Assembly: GCF_003003355.1 (NCBI RefSeq)
Contig: NZ_PVTQ01000002.1
Location: 124,001-188,000, forward strand
Length of the DNA stretch: 64,000 bases
From: Donghicola tyrosinivorans
Lineage (GTDB): Bacteria > Pseudomonadota > Alphaproteobacteria > Rhodobacterales > Rhodobacteraceae
Direction of reading: 5' to 3'
Position 1 is the first letter of the stretch, and every line of letters begins with the position of its first letter. A program made the position numbers and the translations under genes. The notes under the pieces were generated by a model. The model was not told where the DNA came from and searched no databases. It saw nothing but the letters and a program-made list of their open reading frames with translations. Shown piece by piece: positions 44,329-53,829 of the stretch.

Positions 44329-45038
44329 GCGGTGGCCTCCGCGCGGGTGAGGCGCTGTTCGACCGCTGCGCCGACGATCATGGCACACAGGGCGGCGATG
44401 GGCAGGCCAAGGTTATAGGGCAGGCCGCTGAGGGCGAGGGCCAGTACAACGCTGGTGAAAGCCGCCGCCACATGGGCCATTGAGCGCAGAGCAGGCGCGA
44501 TCATCGCAAGGAAGGTGATCGGCACCGCGAAATCCAGCGCAAAGCTTTCAGGGATCGCATTGCCCACCATCGCGCCGACAATGGTAAAGACATACCACGC
44601 GGGGCAAATCGCAATGGCTGCACCCATGAAAAAGGCGAATTTCTGCTCTGCCGTGCGGTTGGGGCGCTTTTCATAATCAAGCGCGGCGGTGGCGAAGGTC
44701 TGGTCCACGGTGAAATAGGCGGCGACGGCCTTTTTCCAAAGTGGCAGAGGGCCAAGGTGCTGGGTCAGCGCTGCCGAATACATCGCCATCCGAAGGTTCA
44801 CGCATAGGGCCGACAGCAGCACGATGGCTACGGGCAGTTGGTCTTGCAGCAGTTGCAGGGCCGTGAACTGGGCCGCGCCCGCGATGACCACCACCGAGAA
44901 GCTGAGCGCCTCAAGAACATTGAGACCGGCTTCGGTCGCGACCACGCCGAAGAGCAAGCCGAAAGGGATGATCACAAGCACGAAAGGTGCGCCGCCGCGC
45001 AGGCCTTTTGCGAATTCGGAACGGAGGGATGTTGTCAT
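44325..45038 (-). CDS. azlC: Branched-chain amino acid export subunit AzlC
   Basis: A 237-residue inner-membrane protein, about six to seven TMs, with PFVLVIIPFGLLFGVVATEAG and SFSVVIAGAAQF-like SFSVVVIAGAAQFTALQLL, typical of AzlC/YgaZ. It partners AzlD. The start at 45038 (MTTSLRSEFAKGL) is favoured; the frame extends to 45149, but that part crosses the 26-nt intergenic element and lacks family features. Confidence 0.92.
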   Translation of the reverse strand: MTTSLRSEFAKGLRGGAPFVLVIIPFGLLFGVVATEAGLNVLEALSFSVVVIAGAAQFTALQLLQDQLPVAIVLLSALCVNLRMAMYSAALTQHLGPLPLWKKAVAAYFTVDQTFATAALDYEKRPNRTAEQKFAFFMGAAIAICPAWYVFTIVGAMVGNAIPESFALDFAVPITFLAMIAPALRSMAHVAAAFTSVVLALALSGLPYNLGLPIAALCAMIVGAAVEQRLTRAEATA

Positions 45039-45132
45039 GGAGCGGGCCGTTTGTTTGGACCTGAGGGGGCTAACGCGGTTGCAGAGGTGGTGCAACCATG
45101 TCGGGGCACTTTCCCGTGATGCGGAAGGCGCC

Positions 45133-45158
45133 TTTGAGTATTTCTGCAATAAAGAAGC
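45133..45158 (+). repeat. 26-nt TTTGAGTATTT element, copy C
   Basis: TTTGAGTATTT, CT, GCAATAAAGAAGC: it differs from the copy at 60265 at only two positions. It ends exactly one base before the stop codon of the minus-strand membrane protein at 45159. Confidence 0.8.
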
Positions 45159-46169
45159 TTAGTCGAAGGTGCCGAGGACACGGCCCACCAGCATGAAGGC
45201 GCGGGCGGTGCGGGTCTCGGTGAAGACGGTGATCTCTTCGTCGGTCGAGTTTTCGATGAAGCGCGAGATGACCTGATCGAAGCGGCGTAGGAAATGAAGG
45301 CAAACATCGCGGAAGATCAGGTCCTGCTTCATGCGGCCTGCGGTCAGGGCCAGACTGGAGCGGTCGTGTATACCGCCCAGATCGGCGATGGTGCGGCCCC
45401 TTTCGCCGGTGGCAAAGCGGCGCCAGATTTCGGGTCTGGCGCGGTCGGGGCGCAGGTCGTCCATGTAGATGCCGTCCTGACTTAGCAGGGTCAGAACATC
45501 CTGCGCGGCCTGCACCAGTTGTGCGGTGGGGCGGTCTTTCAGAGCTTTGCGCAAAGAGGCAAAGCCTTCGGCATCATCGGCGGTCTCCGGGAAGTTGAGG
45601 GCGCGGATGAAGTCCGATTTGGCCAGCGGGGCGCGCATTGCCTCGGCGGGTGTGCCAAGGGCCAGAGAGGGCTGATCGCTGTTCTGGGGCTGGTTTTCGG
45701 CGTCATCTTCGCCGCGCAGGGCATCGATCCGGCGCGAGGAACTGAAGATAGCGATGGCGCTGTCGGATTTCTGCTGCTGTGCGACGATGGCGTCGAGCTT
45801 GCGGTTGATCGCCTCTTCCAGTGAACTGCCACGGTTCTTTTGCTGTCCGAGGTAGTCTTTGCGCAGGGCGTCGATGGCCAGATGCAGGCGACGGGATTCG
45901 TCGCGCATGATCCGCGCCGAGCGGGCGGCGGTGGCCGCCACCCAGACCATGCCGATGGGCATGAACACCGCAAGAACAATGAGGATAACCCGCAGGCTGT
46001 CAAAGCTGCCGGACCGGTCCAGCACGAAAAAGAACACCGCGCACAGGGCAAGCCAGACGATTGTCAGAGCGACTGCAATCGTCTCGCCCGGGGTGGGGCT
46101 GTCTGTCTCGATGGTGCTTTGGTCCAACAGGCGTTGGGCCGTCAGCCGGCCTTTGGGCTCCTCTGCCAT
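45159..46169 (-). CDS. Two-span membrane protein with coiled coil, unknown function
   Basis: A 336-residue protein. Two adjacent TMs at about 28-85 (VALTIVWLALCAVFFFVL, VILIVLAVFMPIGMVWVAA) are followed by a short coiled coil (LHLAIDALRKDYLGQQ...EEAINRKLDAIVAQQQ) and a globular C-terminal domain. The end SRFIENSTDEEITVFTETRTARAFMLVGRVLG is well ordered, suggesting an evolved domain. I do not recognise a characterised family. It lies 10 nt from the greA stop. Confidence 0.75.
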   Translation of the reverse strand: MAEEPKGRLTAQRLLDQSTIETDSPTPGETIAVALTIVWLALCAVFFFVLDRSGSFDSLRVILIVLAVFMPIGMVWVAATAARSARIMRDESRRLHLAIDALRKDYLGQQKNRGSSLEEAINRKLDAIVAQQQKSDSAIAIFSSSRRIDALRGEDDAENQPQNSDQPSLALGTPAEAMRAPLAKSDFIRALNFPETADDAEGFASLRKALKDRPTAQLVQAAQDVLTLLSQDGIYMDDLRPDRARPEIWRRFATGERGRTIADLGGIHDRSSLALTAGRMKQDLIFRDVCLHFLRRFDQVISRFIENSTDEEITVFTETRTARAFMLVGRVLGTFD

Positions 46170-46179
46170 GAGGGCTCCG

Positions 46180-46650
46180 TCAGATGTAGTCGATTGTCAG
46201 AACTTCGTAGGATTTCTGGCCGCCGGGGGTGCGAACCTCGACGCTGTCGCCTTCTTCCTTGCCGATCAGGGCGCGGGCGATGGGCGATTTGACGTTCAAC
46301 AGACCCTTTTCGATGTCGGCCTCATATTCGCCAACGATCTGCCATTTCTTTTCTTCATCGGTGTCTTCGTCCACCACGGTCACAGTGGCGCCGAACTTGA
46401 TCGCGCCCGACAGTTTGGTCGGGTCGATGATGTCGGCCAGACTGATGACGCTTTCCAGTTCTTTGATGCGGCCTTCGATGAACGACTGCTTTTCGCGGGC
46501 CGAATGGTATTCGGCGTTCTCGGACAGGTCGCCGTGTTCCCGTGCCTCGGCGATCGCCTTGATGATTTCAGGGCGTTCGACAGACTTGAGATGTTTCAAT
46601 TCGGCTTCGAGCGCGTTCGCGCCCGCGCGGGTCATAGGTATCTTTTCCAT
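46180..46650 (-). CDS. greA: Transcription elongation factor GreA
   Basis: A 156-residue protein with the long N-terminal coiled coil ([45 protein letters not shown]) and C-terminal GreA domain ([23 protein letters not shown]-like [25 protein letters not shown]). It rescues backtracked RNA polymerase by promoting transcript cleavage. The start at 46650 gives the usual length; earlier in-frame codons lack family sequence. Confidence 0.96.
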   Translation of the reverse strand: MEKIPMTRAGANALEAELKHLKSVERPEIIKAIAEAREHGDLSENAEYHSAREKQSFIEGRIKELESVISLADIIDPTKLSGAIKFGATVTVVDEDTDEEKKWQIVGEYEADIEKGLLNVKSPIARALIGKEEGDSVEVRTPGGQKSYEVLTIDYI

Positions 46651-46754
46651 GGCCTCTGGATTCCGTTCTTGGCGCACGGTTTGTCCGTGCCGCCGGTTTT
46701 TCAAGCGTTATGCTACCTGAACTGAGGCAGGGGGGAATTTCAAGGGCTTTCGCA

Positions 46755-46775
46755 GGCAGGTGGGGAAAACCTGCC
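46755..46775. other. Small inverted repeat between greA and etfQO
   Basis: GGCAGGT-GGGGAAA-ACCTGCC, a perfect 7-bp stem in the 390-nt divergent region 46651-47040. It could be an operator or a leader hairpin. The region also contains ACCGG-CCGCAA-CCGGT at 46860-46875. No gene is seen here. Confidence 0.35.
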
Positions 46776-46957
46776 GGATCAAAGCGATAGTCTGTAAGTA
46801 CCGGTGCGAGTCGCCTACGTGATTTGTCTTTGCGGTGAATTCCGGTGCATTTGCGAAAAACCGGCCGCAACCGGTAGAATTTTGTTCTCGCGCACGGGAA
46901 AGTCAAAGCCGATTGTGCTGCATTGCCGCATTCGACCAATATATCGTCGCGTCGCAA

Positions 46958-46986
46958 TTGACCTGAGGGCCTTTCAAGCCCTAACA
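46958..46986 (+). promoter_or_regulatory. Candidate promoter of the ETF-ubiquinone oxidoreductase gene
   Basis: TTGACC (46958-46963) and CTAACA (46981-46986) are 17 nt apart, about 55 nt before the ATG at 47041. The spacer contains an AGGGC/GCCCT inverted repeat. The -10 is weak. Confidence 0.4.
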
Positions 46987-47040
46987 CTGCCGTCAATTTT
47001 GAAATATTGTTGCGCGGACAACCAAAGAGGAGCCAGCTGC

Positions 47041-48690
47041 ATGACCGAGATTGTGCGCGAAGCCATGGAATATGATGTCGTGATCGTTGGGGCGGGGCCT
47101 GCGGGCCTGTCTGCTGCGATCCGTCTGAAGCAACTGGATGCGGACCTGAGCGTCGTCGTTCTGGAAAAAGGGTCCGAGGTCGGTGCGCATATTCTGTCTG
47201 GCGCAGTGCTGGACCCTTGCGGTCTGGACGCCCTGATCCCTGACTGGAAAGAAAAGGGCGCCCCCCTGAACGTTCCGGTCAAGGAAGACAACTTTTACGT
47301 TCTGGGTGAGGCGGGCAAAATCCGCGTCCCGAACTTCCCCATGCCCAAGTTGATGAACAACCACGGCAACTACATCGTCTCGATGGCGAATGTCTGCCGC
47401 TGGATGGCCGAGCAGGCCGAAGAACTGGGTGTCGAGATTTTCCCCGGCATGGCGTGCTCGGAGCTGGTCTACGGTGATAACGGCGAAGTCAAAGGCGTTG
47501 TCGCGGGCGAATTCGGCAAGAACCCCGATGGCACCCCCGGCGCGGGCTATGAGCCCGGCATGGAACTGCACGGTAAATATGTCTTCCTGTCGGAAGGTGT
47601 GCGCGGCTCGCTGTCGAAAGAAGTGATCGCCAAGTACGACCTGTCCAAAGGCCATTGCCCGCAGAAGTTCGGCATCGGCATGAAGGAAATCTGGGAGATC
47701 GATCCCGCCAAGCATCGCGAAGGCACCGTTACCCACACGATGGGTTGGCCGCTGGGGTCGAACGCGGGCGGTGGCTCGTTTATCTATCACTTGGACAACA
47801 ACCAAGTGTACGTCGGTTTCGTGGTTCACCTGAACTATGAAAACCCGCACCTTTATCCCTACATGGAATTCCAGCGCTTCAAGCACCACCCGATGGTGGC
47901 CGAGTTGCTGAAGGGCGGCAAGCGTGTGGCCTATGGTGCCCGTGCGATCAGCGAAGGCGGCTACCAGTCGATCCCCAAGGTCACCTTCCCCGGTGGCGCG
48001 CTGCTGGGATGCTCGGCCGGTCTGGTGAACGTGCCCCGCATCAAAGGCAACCACAACGCCATGCTTTCGGGCAAGGCCGCGGCAGAAGCAGCCTTTGAGG
48101 CGATCCAAGCGGGCCGCCAGTCGGACGAGTTGACCGGATATGAGGCAGAACTGCGCGAAGGTCCCATCGGCAAGGACCTGAAGAAGGTGCGCAACGTAAA
48201 GCCCATGTGGTCCAAGTGGGGTCTGGCCGCCAGCCTTGCGCTGGGTGGCGTGGACATGCACCTGCAGGAAAAGCTGGGTCTGTCGATCTTTGGCACTCTT
48301 CGTCACGGCAAGTCGGACGCGGCGGCTACCGGCAAGGCAGCGGATTTCAAAAAGATCGATTATCCCAAGCCCGATGGCACCCTGTCGTTCGATCGTCTGA
48401 CCAACGTCAGCTTCAGCTTCACCAACCATGAAGAAGAGCAGCCCTGCCATCTGCAACTGAAGGACCCCTCGGTTCCGATCAATGTGAACTTGGCCCTTTA
48501 TGACGAGCCGGCGCAGCGCTACTGCCCCGCAGGCGTCTATGAGGTGCTTGAGGGCGAAGACGGTCCGAAGTTCCAAGTGAACTTCCAGAACTGCGTCCAT
48601 TGCAAAACCTGCGATATCAAGGACCCCAGCCAGAACATCAACTGGACTACGCCCCAAGGCGGAGAAGGCCCGAATTACCCCAATATGTAA
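47041..48690 (+). CDS. Electron transfer flavoprotein-ubiquinone oxidoreductase
   Basis: A 549-residue membrane-associated flavoprotein. The FAD fold is [34 protein letters not shown] follows, the ubiquinone region has [17 protein letters not shown], and the C-terminal 4Fe-4S ferredoxin domain has CPAGVYE...[13 protein letters not shown]. It passes electrons from ETF (fed by acyl-CoA dehydrogenases) to ubiquinone. The ATG at 47041 with GAGGAG upstream is chosen; the frame extends to 46804, but those 79 codons have no family resemblance. Confidence 0.96.
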   Translation: MTEIVREAMEYDVVIVGAGPAGLSAAIRLKQLDADLSVVVLEKGSEVGAHILSGAVLDPCGLDALIPDWKEKGAPLNVPVKEDNFYVLGEAGKIRVPNFPMPKLMNNHGNYIVSMANVCRWMAEQAEELGVEIFPGMACSELVYGDNGEVKGVVAGEFGKNPDGTPGAGYEPGMELHGKYVFLSEGVRGSLSKEVIAKYDLSKGHCPQKFGIGMKEIWEIDPAKHREGTVTHTMGWPLGSNAGGGSFIYHLDNNQVYVGFVVHLNYENPHLYPYMEFQRFKHHPMVAELLKGGKRVAYGARAISEGGYQSIPKVTFPGGALLGCSAGLVNVPRIKGNHNAMLSGKAAAEAAFEAIQAGRQSDELTGYEAELREGPIGKDLKKVRNVKPMWSKWGLAASLALGGVDMHLQEKLGLSIFGTLRHGKSDAAATGKAADFKKIDYPKPDGTLSFDRLTNVSFSFTNHEEEQPCHLQLKDPSVPINVNLALYDEPAQRYCPAGVYEVLEGEDGPKFQVNFQNCVHCKTCDIKDPSQNINWTTPQGGEGPNYPNM

Positions 48691-48715
48691 GCGGTATCCC
48701 GCAGATGTGAGATGA

Positions 48716-48746
48716 AAAGGGCGGCATTTTTGCCGCCCTTTGTTGT
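48716..48746 (+). terminator. Intrinsic terminator of etfQO
   Basis: AAAGGGCGGCA and TGCCGCCCTTT form an 11-bp perfect stem with a TTTT loop, followed by a T-rich tract (TGTTGTCTTG). It lies 26 nt after the etfQO stop. Confidence 0.8.
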
Positions 48747-48799
48747 CTTGTCTTGGTATCGGCACTAGGCTTTGTGCAAATCGAATTACGGAGGCCGCT

Positions 48800-50500
48800 T
48801 TGACGCCGCTTGGAACCCTTCGCTCTGCACTGGTCGCACTTTTACTGGCAGGGACCGCCATACCGGCTTCGGCGCAAGGGGTCTCTGGTCCGTATCTTTC
48901 TGCGAAAGTTGCCGAAGCAGACCGCGAATTCAGTCAGGCCGCCGCGCGCTTTGCCGAAGCGCTGGTGATGGACCCGGGTAACCCCGCCATCCAGCAGGGG
49001 CTTGTGGCTGCCAATCTGGCTTTGGCCGAGGTTGATCTGGTCAAAAGCACCGCGCAGGACATGGTGGACGCAGGCACCTACAGCCAGCTGGCCTTCATGA
49101 CCCTGATCAGTACCGCCGCCAAGTCCGGCGATTGGGCCACGGTCCAGAAGATGATTGATGATGGCCAAGGTGTTGGCCCGCTGGTCGATGGTCTGGGCCT
49201 TGCTTGGGCGCTGGTAGGTCAAGGCAAGATGTCCGAGGCGCTGTCGGCCTTTGACACTGTGGCTGCTCAGGACGGTCTGAACAGCTTTGGCCTTTATCAC
49301 AAGGCGCTGGCGCTGGCGCTGGTGGGCGATCTGGAAGGGGCAGAGAAAATCTTTGCCGAACAGGGCTCGGCCCGTGTGCAGTCTACCCGTCGCGGCGCTA
49401 TGGCCTATGCCGAGGTTCTCAGTCAGCTGGATCGCAACGGCGACGCGGTCGAGATGCTGGACGCCACTTTCGGTACCGATCTGGACCCCGCTCTGCGCAA
49501 AATGCGGGCTGATCTCTCGGACGGTGAGCGTTTGCCGATCACCCATATTCGCACCGCCGAAGATGGCTTGGCCGAGGTCTTCTTTGCTGTGGCTGGCGCG
49601 TTGGAGGGCGAGGCCAGCGATGATTACACGTTGATCTACTCGCGTCTGGCCGAATACCTGCGCCCCGATCACGTTGATGCAACTCTGCTGTCCGCCGATT
49701 TGCTGGAACGGATGGGCCGCTACGGTCTGGCCACAGAAACATATCGCAAGGTGCCTGCCGATGATCCAGCCTTCCATGCTGCCGAAATGGGCCGCGCTGA
49801 GGCGCTGCGCCGTCAGGGCAAGACCGACACCGCGATTGAGGTTTTGCAAGGCTTGTCCAAAAGCCATTCGGAACTGCCCATCGTGCACCTGACTTTGGGC
49901 GATTTCTATCGGGGCGAGGCCCGCTATGCGGAGGCTGTAAAAGCCTATGACAAAGCTCTGTCGCTTTACGCCGACCCCAATGACGCCCGCTGGTTTGCCT
50001 TCTACACCCGTGGCATTGCTCATGAACGCCTTGGAGAATGGGACGCCGCCGAGAAGGATTTTCGTACCGCCTTGGACATGAACCCTGGCCAGCCGCAGGT
50101 CTTGAACTATCTAGGCTATTCGCTGGTCGAGATGGGCATCAAACTGGATGAGGCTCTGTCGATGATCGAACAGGCCGTCGCGGTCTCGCCCGACAGCGGT
50201 CATATCGTGGATAGCCTTGGCTGGGTGCTGTACCGTCTGGGCCGCTACGAAGAGGCCGTGGATCACATGGAACGCGCGGCTGAACTGATGCCTGTGGATC
50301 CGGTGGTGACAGACCATCTAGGGGACGTTTACTGGGCCGTGGGCCGCAATCTGGAAGCGCGCTTTCAATGGCAACGCGCCCTGTCTTTTGAACCTGAAGA
50401 CAAGGATGCAACCCGCATCCGCCTCAAGCTGGAAAAAGGCTTGGATCAGGTCCTACTGGATGAAGGGGCCGAGCCTCTTAAGGTGGCCGATGGCAAATAG
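48800..50500 (+). CDS. Exported tetratricopeptide repeat protein
   Basis: A 566-residue protein. TTG at 48800 is the best start because ACGGAGG sits 5 nt upstream and yields the signal peptide SALVALLLAGTAIPASAQ; an upstream frame start at 48740 lacks this. The mature part has about ten TPR-like helical pairs (for example LYHKALALALVGDLEGAEKI and VLNYLGYSLVEMGIKLDEAL), typical of periplasmic scaffolds. The 3' end overlaps ispE by 11 nt. Function unknown. Confidence 0.85.
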   Translation: MTPLGTLRSALVALLLAGTAIPASAQGVSGPYLSAKVAEADREFSQAAARFAEALVMDPGNPAIQQGLVAANLALAEVDLVKSTAQDMVDAGTYSQLAFMTLISTAAKSGDWATVQKMIDDGQGVGPLVDGLGLAWALVGQGKMSEALSAFDTVAAQDGLNSFGLYHKALALALVGDLEGAEKIFAEQGSARVQSTRRGAMAYAEVLSQLDRNGDAVEMLDATFGTDLDPALRKMRADLSDGERLPITHIRTAEDGLAEVFFAVAGALEGEASDDYTLIYSRLAEYLRPDHVDATLLSADLLERMGRYGLATETYRKVPADDPAFHAAEMGRAEALRRQGKTDTAIEVLQGLSKSHSELPIVHLTLGDFYRGEARYAEAVKAYDKALSLYADPNDARWFAFYTRGIAHERLGEWDAAEKDFRTALDMNPGQPQVLNYLGYSLVEMGIKLDEALSMIEQAVAVSPDSGHIVDSLGWVLYRLGRYEEAVDHMERAAELMPVDPVVTDHLGDVYWAVGRNLEARFQWQRALSFEPEDKDATRIRLKLEKGLDQVLLDEGAEPLKVADGK

Positions 50501-51335
50501 GGCCTTCGCTCCGGCCAAGGTCAATCTGGCACTTCACGTCACAGGACAACGGCAAGATGGCTATCACCTGCTGGATTCCCTTGTGGTATTTGTCGGCATT
50601 GGCGACCGTATCACGGTGTCCAAGGCCGATGATCTGTCACTGACCGTCACCGGTCCACGCGCTGCGGGAGTGCCCACAGGCCCCGAAAATCTTGTCCTGA
50701 AAGCCGCCACTCTGCTGCGGGGGGATCAGCCCCTTGGTGCGCAGATCAGCCTTGAGAAAAACCTTCCCGCTGCAGCGGGCATCGGCGGTGGCTCGTCCGA
50801 TGCAGCGGCAACCCTGCGCGCGCTGGCCGCCTTGTGGCAGTGTGATCTACCCAATGACAACGGCCTTAGCCTTGGGGCCGATGTCCCCGTCTGCCTGACC
50901 GCGCAATCGTGCCGGATGGAAGGGATCGGCGAGCAGATCACACCGCTGCCCAACCTGCCGACCTTGCATATGGTGCTGGTCAATCCGGGCGTAGAGGTGC
51001 CAACGCCCGTGGTCTTCAAAGGGCTGGCTTCCAAAGACAACCCTGCCATGGAGGCCCTACCGCAAGAACCGTCCACCCTTGGCTTCATTGCATGGCTTGG
51101 CCGCCAACGAAACGATCTGGAACCGCCTGCGCGGGCTCATGCCCCAGAAATCACAGCGGTGTTGGACGCGATGGCGGCCACTGATCAGGTGCTGCTGCAC
51201 CGGATGTCCGGCTCTGGCGCCACCTGCTTCGCGCTCTATCCGTCCATGGAGGCCGCCGCGGCCGCCGCGATTGTGCTAAAGCAAACCAACACCGATTGGT
51301 GGGTGGCCAGCGGGCAGACCGGCTCATTTGCCTGA
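50490..51335 (+). CDS. ispE: 4-diphosphocytidyl-2-C-methyl-D-erythritol kinase
   Basis: A 281-residue GHMP kinase of the non-mevalonate isoprenoid pathway. APAKVNLALHV begins the protein, PAAAGIGGGSSDAAATLRAL is the ATP-binding motif, GADVPVCL and MSGSGATCFALYP follow. It phosphorylates CDP-ME. The ATG at 50490 overlaps the end of the TPR gene by 11 nt. Isoprenoid units feed the polyprenyl synthase encoded convergently. Confidence 0.96.
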   Translation: MANRAFAPAKVNLALHVTGQRQDGYHLLDSLVVFVGIGDRITVSKADDLSLTVTGPRAAGVPTGPENLVLKAATLLRGDQPLGAQISLEKNLPAAAGIGGGSSDAAATLRALAALWQCDLPNDNGLSLGADVPVCLTAQSCRMEGIGEQITPLPNLPTLHMVLVNPGVEVPTPVVFKGLASKDNPAMEALPQEPSTLGFIAWLGRQRNDLEPPARAHAPEITAVLDAMAATDQVLLHRMSGSGATCFALYPSMEAAAAAAIVLKQTNTDWWVASGQTGSFA

Positions 51336-51340
51336 CCTGC

Positions 51341-51366
51341 GCTTCCTCATGACATAAATACTCAAA
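51341..51366 (-). repeat. 26-nt TTTGAGTATTT element, copy D
   Basis: Minus-strand reading: TTTGAGTATTT, AT, GTCATGAGGAAGC. It lies between convergent ispE and the polyprenyl synthase gene, beside a GC hairpin. Confidence 0.7.
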
Positions 51367-51372
51367 GAAATA

Positions 51373-51397
51373 GGGCGCCAGAAGCGGCGCCCTTTGA
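51373..51397. terminator. Bidirectional terminator between ispE and polyprenyl synthase gene
   Basis: GGGCGCC-AGAAGC-GGCGCCC is a 7-bp GC stem, with TTTGATCTTT after it for the plus strand and A/T-rich sequence on the other side. Confidence 0.7.
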
Positions 51398-51400
51398 TCT

Positions 51401-52444
51401 TTAGCGGATGCGATCCACAACGTAATCGGCCAGATCCATCAGCATCTGGCGGACGGGGTGTTCGGGCAGGGTGCCAAGGGCCTCTTTCGCCTTCGCGACC
51501 CAGCCAAGCGCATCCTGACGGGTCGCATCCATTGCACCATGCTTGGCCAGCAGCGACAGGGCGTGTTCCAGATCGCCGTCTTGCTGGTCACCTTTCTCGA
51601 TTGTGCGCTTCCAGAAGGCGCGCTCTTCCTCATCGGCCTGAGCGACCGCCTTGATCACGGGCAGGGTAAGTTTTCTTTCGCGGAAGTCGTCGCCGATGTT
51701 CTTGCCGGTGGCGTCAGAGTTCCCGCCGTAGTCCAGCAAGTCATCTACGATCTGGAATGCGATGCCCAAGGCGTCACCGTAATCGAAGAGGGCTTGAATA
51801 TGCTCTTCGGGGGCATCAGAGATCACGCCGCCCACCTGCGTTGCTGCGGCGAACAACGCAGCAGTCTTGCCGCGCACAACCTTCAGGTAGATGCCTTCGT
51901 CCGTGCGCAGATCCTGCGCTGCGGTGAGCTGCAAAACTTCGCCTTCCGAGATCGTCGCCGAGGCATTCGCAAGGATGTCCAGAACCCGCAGGCGGCCTGT
52001 TTCGACCATCAACTGGAAGCTGCGTGCGAACAGGTAATCGCCCACCAGAACGCTGGATTTGTTGTCCCAAAGCAGGTTCGCCGTCGGGCGACCACGGCGC
52101 TGTGCGCTTTCATCGACCACATCGTCGTGGAGCAGGGTGGCGGTGTGGATGAACTCAACCGTTGCGGCCAGATGCACCGCATAGGGCCCAGTGTAGCCGC
52201 ACAGATCAGCGGCAGCCAAGGTCATCAGAGGGCGCAGGCGCTTGCCGCCAGCCTCGACTAGATGGGCTGTGACCTCGGGAATGCGGGGCGCATGCTCGGA
52301 TGCCATACGTTCGCGGATCAGCAGGTTGACTGCGTCCATACCATCGGCCAGATGGCGCGAGAGGGCATCGTGCGGTTTTTCGGTTGTATGGTCCAAGCTC
52401 ATCACATCCCCGTCGCTTAGGCTCGACAAATCGGTTGAGGACAT
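51401..52444 (-). CDS. Polyprenyl (probably decaprenyl or octaprenyl) diphosphate synthase
   Basis: A 347-residue trans-prenyltransferase. The first Asp-rich motif is LLHDDVVDESAQRRG, the second is QIVDDLLDYGGNSDATGK. KRLRPLMTLAA and the FEAD-like FARSFQLM region fit. It makes the long-chain side chain for ubiquinone, supplying UbiA. An AAAGGA site precedes the ATG at 52444. The start lies 15 bp from the divergent DUF2007 gene. Confidence 0.93.
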   Translation of the reverse strand: MSSTDLSSLSDGDVMSLDHTTEKPHDALSRHLADGMDAVNLLIRERMASEHAPRIPEVTAHLVEAGGKRLRPLMTLAAADLCGYTGPYAVHLAATVEFIHTATLLHDDVVDESAQRRGRPTANLLWDNKSSVLVGDYLFARSFQLMVETGRLRVLDILANASATISEGEVLQLTAAQDLRTDEGIYLKVVRGKTAALFAAATQVGGVISDAPEEHIQALFDYGDALGIAFQIVDDLLDYGGNSDATGKNIGDDFRERKLTLPVIKAVAQADEEERAFWKRTIEKGDQQDGDLEHALSLLAKHGAMDATRQDALGWVAKAKEALGTLPEHPVRQMLMDLADYVVDRIR

Positions 52445-52459
52445 CTTAAGTCCTTTGTC

Positions 52460-52672
52460 ATGAAAGAGCTTCTTCGCAGCAACGATCCCACCGTCATCGC
52501 CTTTGCCAAAGCCCTTTTGTCTGGCGAGGATATAGACTGCTATGAGTTAGACGTAAATATGAGCGTGCTCGAAGGTGGGCTTGGAATCCTGCCAAGACGG
52601 CTGATGGTGCGAGATAGCGACTATTTTCTGGCGGCTGCAACCTTGAAGGACAACGGCATTGAGCTTGGCTGA
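52460..52672 (+). CDS. DUF2007-domain small protein
   Basis: A 70-residue protein with the DUF2007 pattern: MKELLRSNDPTVIAFAKALL, GEDIDCYELDVNMSVLEGG, RRLMVRDSDYFLA. Members are predicted to bind small ligands or act in signalling. It overlaps the methyltransferase gene by 14 nt. Confidence 0.85.
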   Translation: MKELLRSNDPTVIAFAKALLSGEDIDCYELDVNMSVLEGGLGILPRRLMVRDSDYFLAAATLKDNGIELG

Positions 52673-53426
52673 AGGCATAACGCGGAATGCCTTTCTGGGC
52701 GGGCGTGTCTCGGCATTGCAGCCGGAAAAAGGCTTTCGGTCCGGTATAGATGCTGTGCTGCTGGCGGCTTCGGTGCCTGCGACTGCTGGCGATCACGTGC
52801 TAGAGTTGGGCTGCGGCGTGGGCGTTGCAAGCTTGTGTCTGGCCGCGCGGGTGGACGGGGTTCACCTGACCGGCGTAGAGGTTCAGCCCGAATACGCAGA
52901 TCTGGCGCGGCAGAATGCCGCTGAAGCGAAGGCGGATTTTACAGTCCACACAGGCGATCTGAGCGCGCTGCCTGAACCGGTGCGGCTAGAGCAGTTCAAC
53001 TATGTCATGGCCAATCCGCCCTATTACGCGCCCGGCTCGCGCCATCAAGCGCAGGATGCGGGCCGTGAGACTGCCTTGGGCGAGCAGGCCACGGCGCTGG
53101 CCGACTGGGTGCGGGTGGCAGCCAAACGCCTGCGCCCCAAGGGCGAAGCGATCTTTATCCAGCGCACCGACCGGTTGGGGGACATGGTGGCTGCGATGCA
53201 GTCTCATCTTGGATCAATTCGTATCCAGCCGCTGGTGGCGCGTGAGGGGCGGGATTCACATTTATTTCTCATCCGAGGCAAAAAAAACGGCCGTTCTCCG
53301 CTGCAGCTGCACAGTCCATTGGTGATGCATGATGGACCGACTCACTTGAAGGACGGGATTGACTATCAATCGTGGGCAATTGGGGTTCTAAAGGACGGGC
53401 TTCCTCTGCCTTGGATCGCTTCCTGA
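52659..53426 (+). CDS. tRNA1(Val) (adenine(37)-N6)-methyltransferase-like protein
   Basis: A 255-residue SAM methyltransferase. HVLELGCGVGVASLCLAARV is the SAM motif and VMANPPYYAPGS the N6-adenine catalytic motif, as in TrmN6. GFRSGIDAVLLAASV at the N-terminus is typical of this family. The start is TTG at 52659, overlapping the DUF2007 gene by 14 nt, with AAGGA upstream; a later TTG at 52665 is possible. Confidence 0.9.
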   Translation: MSLAEGITRNAFLGGRVSALQPEKGFRSGIDAVLLAASVPATAGDHVLELGCGVGVASLCLAARVDGVHLTGVEVQPEYADLARQNAAEAKADFTVHTGDLSALPEPVRLEQFNYVMANPPYYAPGSRHQAQDAGRETALGEQATALADWVRVAAKRLRPKGEAIFIQRTDRLGDMVAAMQSHLGSIRIQPLVAREGRDSHLFLIRGKKNGRSPLQLHSPLVMHDGPTHLKDGIDYQSWAIGVLKDGLPLPWIAS

Positions 53427-53551
53427 GCAGTATTATTTCGCAATTTCGCAATTGCTGGCCATTTTTGGCCGATTTTTGCGGTGCGGCGTGACACAAACGC
53501 GAATCTGTGGTGCAATAAAACTGTTACAACAGCAGAGAGGAGTTTCTTTCC

Positions 53552-53716
53552 ATGAACTTGAATTCCCGCGTTCAAGAGCTGCGTCGTAAACATCAAGCAC
53601 TGTCCCAACAGGTCGAGGTGGAAAGCCGGTCACCGGCTGCGGACCCTCTTCAGATTAACAAACTTAAAAAGCAGAAGCTGGCCTTGAAGGAAGAAATCCA
53701 GCGCCTCACTCACTAG
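53552..53716 (+). CDS. YdcH family (DUF465) protein
   Basis: A 54-residue coiled-coil protein with NSRVQELRRKHQALSQQVE, INKLKKQKLALKEEIQRL, matching DUF465/YdcH. Start ATG has AGAGAGGAG upstream. Function unknown. A gene-free stretch with a structured RNA candidate follows. It is too short for routine ORF detection. Confidence 0.9.
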   Translation: MNLNSRVQELRRKHQALSQQVEVESRSPAADPLQINKLKKQKLALKEEIQRLTH

Positions 53717-53829
53717 GTTCCAGTTGACGCGGGCTTATTGTTTTCACCCGCTAACTTTTTGAAATCACTGCGCCTTCTGTCCTGTTGCATCCTGCAATAG
53801 GGTAGGTCCCATGAAAGGGACATCTCCAG

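Noticed and set aside
46804-47040. 79-codon extension of ETF-QO
   Set aside because: Cys/Arg-rich, no family match, overlaps the likely promoter. GAGGAG before ATG 47041 decides the start.
46993-48861. 622-codon open frame on the minus strand
   Set aside because: It is the complement of the ETF-QO gene in a GC-rich genome. It shows no family sequence and no ribosome site, whereas the plus strand has all expected motifs.
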